NCBI GenBank assembly: GCA_050949415.1
Contig: JBMNFR010000009.1
Span: 434,001-498,000 of the forward strand
Direction of reading: 5' to 3'
Origin: JAAZKI01 sp012799905
Lineage (GTDB): Bacteria; Verrucomicrobiota; Lentisphaeria; Oligosphaerales; Oligosphaeraceae
DNA: 64,000 nt
The position numbers were made by a program, and so were the translations under genes. Every line of letters begins with the position of its first letter. The first letter of the stretch is position 1. Shown piece by piece: positions 34,444-45,000 of this stretch. The notes under the pieces are model-generated. The model was not told the DNA's origin. It did not search any database and worked only from the letters and a program-made list of their open reading frames with translations.

Positions 34444-37335
34444 CTACGGCGTAGCTACGGTATGGCTGATAGTCAAATTGCGCAGCAGTCCCCTGTACGG
34501 ATTTTCGGTTGACCAGGTGCCTATGGTGGTCGGCATATCATACAACCCCGGGCCAGGCGCTGGGAACGGTCCGACTGCCTGCCCGTTGATGACCATGCGT
34601 ACTGCAAGCAAATCATAAATCACGGTCACCGTGTTCCAGACCCCAGCGCGCAGCGGCACATCAGCCGTGAAGTCCCAGCTCTTCACCATATAATCAGAGT
34701 AGCTGCCGCGCAACGTGCCATCAGCGATTTCGAGGCTGGACAGCGTGCCGACATATTCACGGCGGCACCCAAGCAGGAATTGCGGCCGCGTGACATCATC
34801 GGGCTTAATGTCAAAACTCAACGTAAAGCCAGAACGGCGCGGGATGACTCCGATGGGGAAAGCGACGTGTTCGCCGCCGCGGAAGCGCAAGGCCGGAACC
34901 CCGTCCGCCTGCGGCTCCAAAGCCGGGACAAAGTCAGTGATTCCGGCCCAAATCTTCTGCGCATTGCCCAGCCCTGGCGAAGCGCCGTTAGAGCAGCTGC
35001 CTCCGCCGCCCAAGCGCAAAGAGGCTAAATTGTAAAAACCGCCGCGAATTCCCCACAAAGGCCGGGCAAACGCATTGGGCACGACAATGCCGCGTGCGTC
35101 TGACCAGTCAAAGTCAAGCTGCGGCACTAGGTTAGAAGGCACTGCCACCGTGACCGGGCGTTTCTGCATAGAGGAATAGACCGTCACCGGCACAGTCTCC
35201 GCTGCCAGCGGCGCAGTCAGCACTGGACGCGACCGCCAAATCCGGCCGCTGGGCGCTACCAGCTGCAACTGCATTACCGAGCAAAGCTGGTCTGGCGCAA
35301 AGTTGACCGAAAACTGTGTCGTGTCCGCATTCAAATCATCGGGCTGCTGCAACTGCCGCAGGTGCCTGGTCAAGGCCACGGTGAAACCGCCCTTGCCGCC
35401 ATAGATGACCGTCTGTTTTGTCAACAACTCGGTCAATGGCAGCACTGCCTCGACCTGGTCGTCAAAAGCTATGCGGATGGACGCCGAGCCAGCCGCCGAG
35501 CGCGGAATCGAAATCATCCCTCCCCGAAACCAGTGACTCACGGGGAAATTCTTCACGCTCCAAGCGCCGTCCTTGACGACTCTGCGGTCGACTTTCCAAT
35601 GCGAAGGAGCGCCTTTGACAGCGATTCGGCCAGTCACCTTCTGCGGCAACAGGGAATTAATCGACAGCCTGACCACGACATTTTCATCATTTTCACGCGG
35701 GGGTTGGAAGTCGCCGCCGCCAGCAGTGTAAACCGCGTCCCAGTTGTCCAGGAGCTCAACCTGCTTCAGGGTTTCGGAGGCTTTGACAGCGCCAGTCGCC
35801 CGCAGGATGCCAGGTTCGGCCGTAGGTGCCAGGGTCAGGCTGGCCTCGGCAGCGGGAATAAGGTCTCGCAGGCATTGCTTGACCCACTTGTAGTCGTTAT
35901 TCCAGGTCGCTTGCAGCTGCACGGCTGGCAAGCCGTCAGACCAGACCGTGGTCTGGCCATTTTTAGTCACAGCCAATTCCAGCAGCACCACGCGTTCGCC
36001 GGCCAGGACTTCGGAGCCGATTGTGGGGCGATGCTCCTGCAATTCACCAGCTTTGAAGACGCAGGCGGGGAATTCATGCAGCAGCCGTCCATCCAGACTG
36101 CGGAGCCGTAGAACCACCTCGTAGCGCGATTTGTCGCCAGGTTGGTCCGGGACATTGAGCAGCTCCACCGCAAACAATTCACCCAGGCAGAGGATTTTGC
36201 GCACGGAGACGACCAGTCCGGGGATATCCAGATTGTCGCCCGGCAGCGCGAAGTCTTTTTCGCCGCGAGTCCAGTGGGTGATGTAGCGCATAACCCGCAT
36301 ATAGGCCAGGCCATTGAACACGGTCGGCCGCAGGCTGGTATTTTCATTCTGCTCGTCCCATTCCGGGATGTTAATCACATCGGCCCCGGCTTGTAGTGCT
36401 GCCATCAGCGAATGTCGCAGCGTCCGTGTGCCGTCGCTGCTCAGGGTGTGTCCCAGACGGCCGGCATTCGAGTGCTCGGCCACTGCCGAGGCTCCGAAAA
36501 TCTTGTCCTTGAACTCAGGTTCGCGGAACACCTCTGCTGTCACCGCCAGAACAGCCTGGGCCCGGGCGAGGTTAAACACCCTCTCATTGTCGCTCAACGT
36601 GCCATTCGTCGACATCCCGACCCAGGCAAAGCCATCAAACTGCCGCAAATCAGCGCGCAGCTGCTGCTTGATTTCCTCCTGCAAGGGTGGCGCGAGGCAA
36701 CCGCCGTCCAGCGGGTCATTCCGGATCGCCTCGTCGAACGGACGTCCCATCATAAAGAGGAAACGGTCGCCGAATTTAGTGCGCATTTCATCGCGATAGG
36801 CGCCCAGGGAAACATCGGTCACGCCGTAAATCCAGAACAGCTTTTTGCCGTCAATCGCCAAGGTGGTTGGTGATTCGAGGATCACCGGCGTGTCCAGGTC
36901 AACATCATACTTAAAGCTGCCGCTGGGGGTGATGATTGGCACCAGGCAAAAGTCCGGTCGAGCCGATGCATCCGCAAAGCCGACAAAGTCCGACCTGGTC
37001 TTGTTACGAATCGCTGCCTGCCAGTATCCATAGCCGTCCAGGCCATACAAGCCGACCAGTTCCTGCATCTTGGCAAAGTCTGGCGCCTGGATGCGTCGGT
37101 CGTCCGGGTCAATCGGCGCAAAGTCGGAGCTGACGAACAACGGCCAATCCACCCAATTGGAATAATACGCATTGCTGCGATTGCGCAGCGTGTATTTCAT
37201 CTGCGCCTGGCTGAAGATGATTGGCCGTTCCAGACGATGCGGCTTAGGAAACTCAAGCCCAGACACAGTGGCGCAGCCGCACATCGACACAACGGCGCAA
37301 CCGCATAACGACAACAACACGAACTGTTTATACAT
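34444..37335 (-). CDS. Large secreted or lipoprotein glycoside hydrolase-like protein with C-terminal LamG fold
   Basis: A 963-residue protein. The N terminus (MYKQFVLLSLCGCAVVSMCG) is a signal peptide with two Cys-Gly-Cys sites that could serve as a weak lipobox. Residues 50-350 have the look of a GH71/GH99-type TIM barrel (WVDWPLFVSSDF, DGYGYW, FDGFAWVGMSTNG, GADVINIPEWDEQNENTSL). The middle is made of beta-sandwich modules. The last 200 residues form a concanavalin/LamG-like domain (FTLSFDIKPDD, GVWNTVTVIYD, VINGQAVGP). It probably acts on a polysaccharide at or outside the outer membrane. The ATG has GGAG eight bases upstream. The family is inferred from patterns only; catalytic residues were not pinned down. 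Confidence 0.6.
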   Translation of the reverse strand: MYKQFVLLSLCGCAVVSMCGCATVSGLEFPKPHRLERPIIFSQAQMKYTLRNRSNAYYSNWVDWPLFVSSDFAPIDPDDRRIQAPDFAKMQELVGLYGLDGYGYWQAAIRNKTRSDFVGFADASARPDFCLVPIITPSGSFKYDVDLDTPVILESPTTLAIDGKKLFWIYGVTDVSLGAYRDEMRTKFGDRFLFMMGRPFDEAIRNDPLDGGCLAPPLQEEIKQQLRADLRQFDGFAWVGMSTNGTLSDNERVFNLARAQAVLAVTAEVFREPEFKDKIFGASAVAEHSNAGRLGHTLSSDGTRTLRHSLMAALQAGADVINIPEWDEQNENTSLRPTVFNGLAYMRVMRYITHWTRGEKDFALPGDNLDIPGLVVSVRKILCLGELFAVELLNVPDQPGDKSRYEVVLRLRSLDGRLLHEFPACVFKAGELQEHRPTIGSEVLAGERVVLLELAVTKNGQTTVWSDGLPAVQLQATWNNDYKWVKQCLRDLIPAAEASLTLAPTAEPGILRATGAVKASETLKQVELLDNWDAVYTAGGGDFQPPRENDENVVVRLSINSLLPQKVTGRIAVKGAPSHWKVDRRVVKDGAWSVKNFPVSHWFRGGMISIPRSAAGSASIRIAFDDQVEAVLPLTELLTKQTVIYGGKGGFTVALTRHLRQLQQPDDLNADTTQFSVNFAPDQLCSVMQLQLVAPSGRIWRSRPVLTAPLAAETVPVTVYSSMQKRPVTVAVPSNLVPQLDFDWSDARGIVVPNAFARPLWGIRGGFYNLASLRLGGGGSCSNGASPGLGNAQKIWAGITDFVPALEPQADGVPALRFRGGEHVAFPIGVIPRRSGFTLSFDIKPDDVTRPQFLLGCRREYVGTLSSLEIADGTLRGSYSDYMVKSWDFTADVPLRAGVWNTVTVIYDLLAVRMVINGQAVGPFPAPGPGLYDMPTTIGTWSTENPYRGLLRNLTISHTVATP

Positions 37336-37898
37336 TCATCATCTCCAGACGACCGCGCTCGCCTTGACAATCATTGTATCCTGCTGTCAGCAGAACCATG
37401 ACATCATGCCTGCCAAAATCCCCAGTCTTTGCATCACTGTCCACTCAAGTCCACTTCCGTCCACGTCCATTGTCCACTGCTGTCAGCAGAACCATGACAT
37501 CATGCCTGCCAAAATCCCCAGTCTTTGCATCACTGTCCACTCAAGTCCACTTCCGTCCACGTCCATTGTCCACTAACGTCCACTTCCGTCCACAGTCCAT
37601 CGTCTACTAACGTCCATTAAAGTCCACTAATGTCCATTATCCACTGTCCATTAAAGTGTCTTCTCCGAGGCGCCTAGCTCTGCAACTTGTCGGAACTCCG
37701 AGTATCAATGAGTGACCGCTTGCCAGTAGAATCAACTGTAACTTTACTTCCCTAAGCCCTAGTTTGCAAACCAGCGAAACAGAAGTAGATTTTGTTAATT
37801 TTGTCAACAGTTGCGCACACGCTGTCGCGGAGCCAACCTGGATGATGACTCGACGCTTCAATGATTCAATAAAAAGGCTCCCCAAACCGAGGATAATC
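37336..37898. repeat. Intergenic gap with a 96-bp tandem duplication and a solo GTAAT-element end
   Basis: A perfect duplication of 96 bases occupies 37381-37476 and 37477-37572; each copy begins with the palindrome CTGCTGTCAGCAG. GTCCAC-type repeats run on to about 37660. A right-hand end of the MITE family follows (about 37660-37715, TATCAATGAGTGACCGCTTGC). No left end was found. The last 180 bases are the leader of the next gene. Confidence 0.75.
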
Positions 37899-40898
37899 AT
37901 GCCTAATTTTCGCATTCTTTGCCTCACTGCGCTGGCTGCGTTGCCCCTTTGCGCCTGGGAAGCCACCCGGCATTTTGACTTCACCGGTTCGCATACGCTC
38001 AAGCCCTATCCAGCGGCAGTGGCCGGAAGCCTGAGCAAAAACCAAGATGGCTATCTGCTCCACAAAAACCCGGAACTGGAAAAAGCCTGCGTGTATTTCA
38101 ACCTTGCGATACCTCCCGAGGCCAAGGCTATGAAATATGCCTTCACCTACAAGAATACCGACGGCGCCGTGCCACAACTGACCGTGTCCTTCAATGTAAA
38201 AGACGGCGGCAATGGCAGCAACGGCATGAAAAAAATCACCTTCCCAAATTCTCCCGACTGGCGCACGCACGAAGTCCTGATCTCAATTCCGAATGGCACG
38301 GCCACCATCCAATGCACGCACGCCGCTATCGCTCATGCCTACGAACTCGCTCTCAAGACCGTTGACATCACCTTCTTGTCCGACACCTTCGCAATCACAG
38401 CAGCGCCGCCTGGATTTTCGCCGACAGTCCCGCCCTCCCAATGGCAAAACGTCGCCTTGCTGCCCGGCTTTCACATCTGCGTCACAGCCGAGCCGGCCGC
38501 TGAACAGACCGACCTGAAGCTAACCTTTGACCAGCAGAACCTATACGTCGGCTTCCTGGCACAAATAAGCTCACGGCAAGCTTTGGTCGCCAAAGTCGAA
38601 GACAAAGGGCCGGATGCCGCTGTCTTCAGAGACGACTGCCTCGAGCTTTTCCTGTCAGCGCCAGAACGCAACCTAGCCTGGCACTTCGCAGCCAATTCCA
38701 ACGGCAGTCGCTTTGACGGAGAAATCAGGCAGAGAGTCCCAGGCGACCCCTGGAAGACCCAAGGTGACTGGAATGGCGATTGGACAGTCACCAACTTCCT
38801 GGAAGACAACCTCTGGCAGGCAGTCTTCACTATCCCCTGGAAAACTCTCGACTTTGCCGGCATTCCCCAAAATCCGCTCGGCTTCAATGCCGGACGTGAG
38901 AACAAAGCCAGCGCCGAAAATTCCCAGTGGAATGCATACGATGGCAACTTCCATGCGGTTGACAAATACGCTGTCCTCGACTTGGCCAACGGCACCATCG
39001 AAAGGACGCGCCGTGCTGACCGGGCCTCCTTTATCGTCAACCGCCTGAACCCGCAGTTTGAAGCCGTCCTCACCCAGGAGCCCGGCAATTTCCGCACCGG
39101 CACCTGGGGCACTGCCCTGCTCCGAGAATTCCCGGAAAAAATCCGCCAACTGTATTCTGCGGAGGAAGAGCTGGCCTGGCAGGACACCCTGCTGGCCGCC
39201 CGTGGCGACGCTGGCATGCTGGGACCGCCCCTGCCCTGGGCCAATAGAAACCTAATCGGCGGCTGGGAAAAAATGCGCCAGCTCCATGAGCAATTCGGCA
39301 CCAAGTTCCCCTACTACCTCTCCAACAGCGCTGTCACTCGCATGGCCATCGAAGCCGGCGCCAAATACCACTACGGCAAGACTGCCATTGACCCGGCCTG
39401 CGAAGGCTATCGGGAATTTGTGGTCAACAGACTTGAGGAACTCAAAACCAAGCCCTATTACCCGCAATACCTCGAACACGTCGGACTCGTCTTTGGCATT
39501 GATGAGCCGACCAACTCGGTCAGAAACGTCTATAGCCGGATGCGTAACCCCGCCCTGGCCACTGCCTTGGATGATGCCGACGCCGAAATCAAGGCGACCA
39601 CCGGCTTCGGACGCTTCGGACTCTATGACGGATTCGCCGAGCCAACGCCTAACATCGAATTCGAAAGGATTGCCTTCTGGCGCTGGTGGAGTGCCAACTT
39701 CGCCCGGTACTGCCGTGAAGTGCAGGCCAAAGTACGCGAAGTCTTTCCTGGCGTCGACTTCAAAAGCACCAACCGCAATACTGTCTCCGGCGTCTGCCCG
39801 ATGGACGTTGCCCTGCTGTCTCCCTACTCTGACTGGATCAGTTGCGACCCATATCCCACCAGCACCGCAGCCAGCTATGGCCTAGGCCGCGCCCTGTACC
39901 ACCCCGGCTTCAGCGCCAAGATGCTCGGCGACCTTGCCGCCCAAGCAAAGCTCTGCGCCACCCCGCAGAATTTCATCTACCGCGGCGGCCGTCCTCGTCC
40001 CGAAGAAATGCGCGAATGGGCCTCGCAATGCCTGAAAGTCGGCGCTAAAATGCTCTATTGGTATGTTGAAGGCCCCAATACCCTGATGAATATGTGGGAC
40101 GGCAACCTTGAGGCGCTCTCCATCAACAAGCAGCTGAAGACCCTGCCCCGCCTCGATATTCCGACCAAGACGGTTTCCGCCATCCTGCATTCTGACTATG
40201 ACCGCTGGGGCCGCTGGGACGATGTGCTGCATCCGACCTATTCGCTCTACACCCTCCTTGGCGAGCAGGCCAAAGCCTGGTTTGAGTTCATCAGCCCGAC
40301 CGGCCTCGCCACCGGAATTCACAACCTGGACCGCTATCAGATTCTGTACATCCCACGAATGAAGTTCACCGACCCGGCAACCACTGCGGCGCTGACCGCA
40401 TTCGTCAACCGCGGCGGCGTCCTGGTCGTGTTTGACCCTGATTTCCTTCTTTATAATATCGACGGCAGCCCCGTACCCGAGCGAACCACCCTGCTGGGCA
40501 CTGCCTTGACTCCGAAGGAAATCAAGAATCCGGCCATCGTCTATGACGACAAAAAATTGCCGCTCTACAAAGTCGCCAACATGCCCGGTTCCGACAATGG
40601 CCGCTGCCAGGCCTTTGACTTTGTCAGCCTCCCGGCCGACAGCCGTGTGCTCGCCACCTATGCCGACGACGGTCGGCCTGCTCTGCTGGAGCGCTCCATT
40701 GGCCAGGGTCGAATCATCTTCTCTGCCGCTCAGCCCTTTGGCAATTCTGATGTCGCCTTACAGCCAACCGCCTGGGTCGACTTTTTCCAGGCTCTCTGCC
40801 AGTCTGTCGGCGAACCGACTGGGCTGCCCATCTGGGACTTCGTCCTGAAGAAAAGTCCGGAGCACCAAGTCGAGCTCAACCTGACCACCAAGTGGTAA
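37899..40898 (+). CDS. Large secreted glycoside hydrolase-like protein with CBM9-like domain
   Basis: A 999-residue protein with a clear signal peptide (MPNFRILCLTALAALPLCAW). About residues 150-330 form a CBM9/DOMON-like beta-sandwich (LTFDQQNLYVGFLAQI, DDCLELFLSAPERN, WQAVFTIPWKTLDF). A TIM-barrel-like centre follows with LVFGIDEPTN and ISCDPYPTST, which could hold acidic catalytic residues. The end resembles the glutamine amidotransferase-like fold seen after GH42-type barrels (YQILYIPRMKFTDP, FVNRGGVLVVFDPD). It is likely to bind and cleave or debranch a glycan in the periplasm or outside the cell. ATG 37899 has GAGG seven bases upstream and yields the signal peptide; earlier starts do not. 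No GH family number is assigned. Confidence 0.65.
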   Translation: MPNFRILCLTALAALPLCAWEATRHFDFTGSHTLKPYPAAVAGSLSKNQDGYLLHKNPELEKACVYFNLAIPPEAKAMKYAFTYKNTDGAVPQLTVSFNVKDGGNGSNGMKKITFPNSPDWRTHEVLISIPNGTATIQCTHAAIAHAYELALKTVDITFLSDTFAITAAPPGFSPTVPPSQWQNVALLPGFHICVTAEPAAEQTDLKLTFDQQNLYVGFLAQISSRQALVAKVEDKGPDAAVFRDDCLELFLSAPERNLAWHFAANSNGSRFDGEIRQRVPGDPWKTQGDWNGDWTVTNFLEDNLWQAVFTIPWKTLDFAGIPQNPLGFNAGRENKASAENSQWNAYDGNFHAVDKYAVLDLANGTIERTRRADRASFIVNRLNPQFEAVLTQEPGNFRTGTWGTALLREFPEKIRQLYSAEEELAWQDTLLAARGDAGMLGPPLPWANRNLIGGWEKMRQLHEQFGTKFPYYLSNSAVTRMAIEAGAKYHYGKTAIDPACEGYREFVVNRLEELKTKPYYPQYLEHVGLVFGIDEPTNSVRNVYSRMRNPALATALDDADAEIKATTGFGRFGLYDGFAEPTPNIEFERIAFWRWWSANFARYCREVQAKVREVFPGVDFKSTNRNTVSGVCPMDVALLSPYSDWISCDPYPTSTAASYGLGRALYHPGFSAKMLGDLAAQAKLCATPQNFIYRGGRPRPEEMREWASQCLKVGAKMLYWYVEGPNTLMNMWDGNLEALSINKQLKTLPRLDIPTKTVSAILHSDYDRWGRWDDVLHPTYSLYTLLGEQAKAWFEFISPTGLATGIHNLDRYQILYIPRMKFTDPATTAALTAFVNRGGVLVVFDPDFLLYNIDGSPVPERTTLLGTALTPKEIKNPAIVYDDKKLPLYKVANMPGSDNGRCQAFDFVSLPADSRVLATYADDGRPALLERSIGQGRIIFSAAQPFGNSDVALQPTAWVDFFQALCQSVGEPTGLPIWDFVLKKSPEHQVELNLTTKW

Positions 40899-41312
40899 GC
40901 CTGAAGACAGCATACTAAGGGGCCAGCGCCGGATGGAAGCCCACGGAAAACAAGTGTCTTTGCGCCTCAGACCACTAAAGGCCACTTCTGTCCATTGTCG
41001 ACTCTCCACTAAGACGCCTTATCCGGGGCATTTAGCGCTGCGATTTACAGGAACAACGAGTATCGATGAGTAACGATTAAGTCGCCGCTGGTCAAATATC
41101 TCGGCGTGAATTTGAAAAATTACTTAATCGCGATTAGAGTACTTTCTGCGGGTTCATGCTGTTCCCTTGGGTTTGAGTAGACGCATCTTCGGCAGCGTGG
41201 AGCCACCTACTTCATCGGGAGACTTAAAAGCAAATTTCATCAGAAAGGTCGACGACGGCGCGATTTCAGGCATCCATAAAACAATAACGCAAAAAAAGGG
41301 AGCAAGAGAGCC
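40899..41312. repeat. Gap with a degenerate solo end of the GTAAT element
   Basis: Short GTCCAC-type repeats near 40980-41012 run into GCCTTATCCGGGGCATTTAG and then ACGAGTATCGATGAGTAACG (about 41058-41080), a diverged right end of the MITE family. The rest up to the pseudopilin gene is AT-rich leader sequence with a possible GGGAG site at about 41300. Confidence 0.55.
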
Positions 41313-41969
41313 ATGTCACGACAAAAAAGACCCTTTACGCTGATTGAGTTATTGGTTGTAATTGCCATCATCGCCATTTTGGCCGCTATGCTGCTGCCAG
41401 CTTTAGGCAAAGCACGCGAGAAGGCGCGGAGCATCTCATGTGTAAACAACTTGAAGCAGTTCGGGCTGGCAGACGTGATGTACCAAGCGGATTTTGAAGA
41501 CATGATCATACCATCGGCCAATGGCAACTATCCGCTCACAAACAAATGGATACCGCCTTACTGGCCGCCGGTACTATACGAATACATCGGTGACTGGAAG
41601 ACCTATCTGTGCCCGTCAGACACCACGCCGTACTCGGCGCCCACGACGACAGCGGGCAACAAGATGAGTTACATCGCCAATTATTACACCCATCGTCAGG
41701 GCAACACCGCAATCCCGGTAATCAAGATACACGTATGCAAGGCGCCGACAACCAGCGTGTCTTTTGGGCCGAATCAGCGCGGCACTGGAGGCAATATCGG
41801 CGCAATGCCGGGCAGCGTCATCGCCAGCCTGACGGCTGACACACGGGTGAATACGTCCCGACATGGCGGCAATTCCGCCAACTACGTCATGCACGATGGC
41901 CATGTGGAGAGCATCGGAGCAGCGAAAATGTTCGGTGAGCGATCAATCTACTGGAAAGACTGGCACTAA
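41313..41969 (+). CDS. Pseudopilin with prepilin-type N-terminal helix
   Basis: A 218-residue protein. The N terminus is a class III-type prepilin signal: MSRQKRP then FTLIELLVVIAIIAILAAML, with the conserved Glu at +5 after the expected cut. The residue before the cut is Pro, where Gly is usual. The helix is followed by LGKAREKARSISCVNNLKQF, typical of the DUF1559-like pseudopilins that PVC bacteria encode in large numbers. Near the C terminus HGGNSANYVMHDGHVE is the usual H-x-DG ending. It should be processed by a prepilin peptidase and placed in the inner membrane for a type II secretion-like fibre. A strong terminator follows the stop, so it is a single-gene unit. Confidence 0.9.
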   Translation: MSRQKRPFTLIELLVVIAIIAILAAMLLPALGKAREKARSISCVNNLKQFGLADVMYQADFEDMIIPSANGNYPLTNKWIPPYWPPVLYEYIGDWKTYLCPSDTTPYSAPTTTAGNKMSYIANYYTHRQGNTAIPVIKIHVCKAPTTSVSFGPNQRGTGGNIGAMPGSVIASLTADTRVNTSRHGGNSANYVMHDGHVESIGAAKMFGERSIYWKDWH

Positions 41970-41990
41970 TCGCTAGAACATAACGCAAAA

Positions 41991-42018
41991 GGCACGACTG
42001 GCATCGTGCCTTTTTTTG
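41991..42018 (+). terminator. Intrinsic terminator after the pseudopilin gene
   Basis: GGCACGA (41991-41997), a six-base loop and TCGTGCC (42004-42010) form a perfect seven-pair stem followed directly by seven T residues. It lies 22 bases after the pseudopilin stop codon. Confidence 0.85.
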
Positions 42019-42087
42019 TATAGATTATAGTTGGAAACGATGCTTAGCGCAATAGAGCGTATATCAAAGGAGAATAAGGAGAATGCA

Positions 42088-45000
42088 ATGTTGAGCAAAA
42101 TGCGGGTTATCCTGGTGTTGACGACTCTGGGCGTGGTCTTGAGTGTCTTTGGGCAAGACCGCGGCATGCGCGATAAATTGAAGGGTCTGGTTTTTGAGGC
42201 TGAGGACTGGAGCGAACCGAAGGACGCCTGGGTGGTCGACGTGTTTCCGCCCAATAAATGGGCTTTGTGGACCAAAGAGGAGAACGTATGGGCGAAGCGC
42301 TCCATGGGGCAATCTCTGCGCACGCCGCACATCACCGCAGACCGCGCCACCCCCGAAGAAGGCGCACCAGTGCTGCATACGAAAATCACCGGCATTCCTG
42401 CAGGCGTGTACGAAGTCTACATGAATCCCACGATTCGGCCGCTGGCGTTATCAATGGACGGCGGCCAGACTTGGTTCCCCAGTGAACGCCACAGCGAGAA
42501 TTTCCTCGGCTTGTATGACATTCGCGACGGAATTTTCGAGATGTGGGTCGATGACCGCTATGTCAATCCCGATGGTCATGGCGTTGCCTACTACGACTAT
42601 ATCCGCATGGTTCCGGGCACAGTGCCCAAAATGTCGGAATTCCGTTCCTTCACGCTACCGAATGGCGACACCCAAATCAGCTGGATCAGCAGCAGCCCGA
42701 CCTTGGCGGCAAACGTGCATTTCGGCCGCGACGGCCAGCTTGACCAACAAGTCACGGAAGAAAATGACCGCATGCGCAATCATGCCGTAGTCCTCAGCAG
42801 ACTGAAACGGGGTGCGCGCTACACGGTGAAAGTCGTCTGCAACATAAACCCCAAGGAGTCTATTGAATCAGAACCCTTCAGTTTTATTGCCGGCGAAACG
42901 CCGAAGCCGCCTCCGACTGTGGCAGCGACTATCCCGCTGCGAATCAGCGAGCCGACTGCATTTGCTCGTCGCGGCTGGCCAGTGACATCCGGCGTGCCGT
43001 TTGCTCAAGGCCAGCTCGCCTCAACTGACGACGTGCGCATCCGTAATCCGCAGGGCAAAATCATCCCGGCGCAATTCGCAGTGCTCAGCCGCTGGCGCGA
43101 TGGCAGCATCAAGTGGCTGCTCTGCGACTTTTTGGCTGACACTGACACCACACAGGCGCAAGTCTATACCCTGGTCACCGGTGCAGATCAGCCGCCGACG
43201 CCAATAGTAGAGCTGGGCGATGAGTCGCCGGTAACTATGGCGCGATTGCTGAAAAGAGAAAGCCGCTCGGAGATCGTCCTGGCTGACGGCACACGCTTGC
43301 AGATGGGGCCAGAAGACGAGTTTCGCACGGTCGACGACGGGCTTATCCGCCATTGCATCGTCGCCGCTGGTAACTATGTAGACCAAGACAGCAACCCGTG
43401 CTTCCGGTGGCGGGCGCAAATCAACACTTATGGCACGGCACAGCCACTGGCGTCTATACGCTGGAGCATCAGCAACAATGACCGTCGGCAAACGCATGCA
43501 CTGGTCAAAAGCGCCACTTGGTCGCTTAACGAAGTCCTTCCCCAGAACCCAATGACCCTGAGCGATGGCAGCAAGACTCCTGCTGACTTCCGCGTGCTTC
43601 AAGACCAGGAAAAGCATGTCACCATCACACCGCTGGCTGGCGATGGCCCGGTCGTCACCCGCGAACGCATGGATGGCTTGTTTGTTCCCAGCCTACCCGA
43701 TGGGTTCCATGGCCTGTTCTGGATGCGCGATTTCTGGCAAACCTGGCCCAAGGGCTTCAGCTTCAACAAGGGCAAAATGCTGGTTGAATTCCTGCCGGAA
43801 CTGCCTGCTGAGGGCTATCCGCCAGCCACTGACAACCCGCAGGAAGACCTCTTTATCCACTATTACTGGTACAAGGACGGCTGCTATCAATTCAAGGTCG
43901 GCATGGAAGTGGCTAACGACATCTGGAGCGTCGGGTCTAGCACAGAGCCGTTGGAACCTGCGCAATGGGCTGCCTGGCTGGACAAGCCGCTGTTCGCGGT
44001 GGCTGACAGCGCCTACTACTGCGCCAGCGGAGCTTTTGGCGCGATCAACCCGGTTCGCGAGGGCGAATTTCCTGAGTATGAAGAGAGCTTTGCCAAGTCC
44101 TTCCAGCAGCTTGAAGAAGGTCGCGTTAAGCGCGGCGAATACGGCTGGATGAATTTTGGCGACTGGTTTGGGGAACGGCGCTGGAACTGGGGCAACAATG
44201 AGTACGACCTGCCCTACGTGATGGCTGTGCATTTCGCTCGTTCCGGCAACCTGGACTACTTGCGGCGCGGGCTGGAGATGGCGCGGCACTACACCACGGT
44301 GGACACCGTGCATCATCCCACGCCGAGACAGCGCGAGCTGGTGTATGCGCACAGCACAGGCCACATCGGCGGCTTTATTCCTGAAGACAATCCAGTGCGC
44401 CAGGCGCTCGGCAAAGTCCTGGCGAATTATCGCGGCAGCCAAGACGGCTCGGGCGGCCACGCCCACCACCCGGGCAATTTCCTGATGGCCTGCCTCACCG
44501 GCGACCGGCGCTTCTTCGAGGTCGCTGAAATGGCCTGCTGGAACCAGGCCACGCGCTACACGCCGAACTTCGATTTCCGCATTGAGCGTTCAGCCGGATG
44601 GTCCTTGATGAATGCGGTGTACGCCTACAACTTCACCGGCAATCCCTATTACCTCAATGCCGCCAAACTCTACTTCGAGGCGATTAAAGCCAAGCAAAAC
44701 CCGGAGACGGGATGCTTTGATCTGCCGCAAGACCAGAGCGAATGTGAGTGTCCGGACAAGAAAGAGCACCGCGGCGGCAAGGCTTTTGCAACCGGCGTAC
44801 TACTGCATAGCCTAGCACGACTCTATGAAATTGAGCAAGACCCTGCTGTCAAAGACGTGATTGTGAAATGCGCGGACTGGCTGCTGGATCATTCCTGGAA
44901 CGAAAAGGCGCGCGGCTTCCGCTACAAGACCGGCTGTGCCAAATACGTCAATACCGGCTGGTACTCCGTCATTGTCACGGAAGGCATCGCCTACGCGGGC

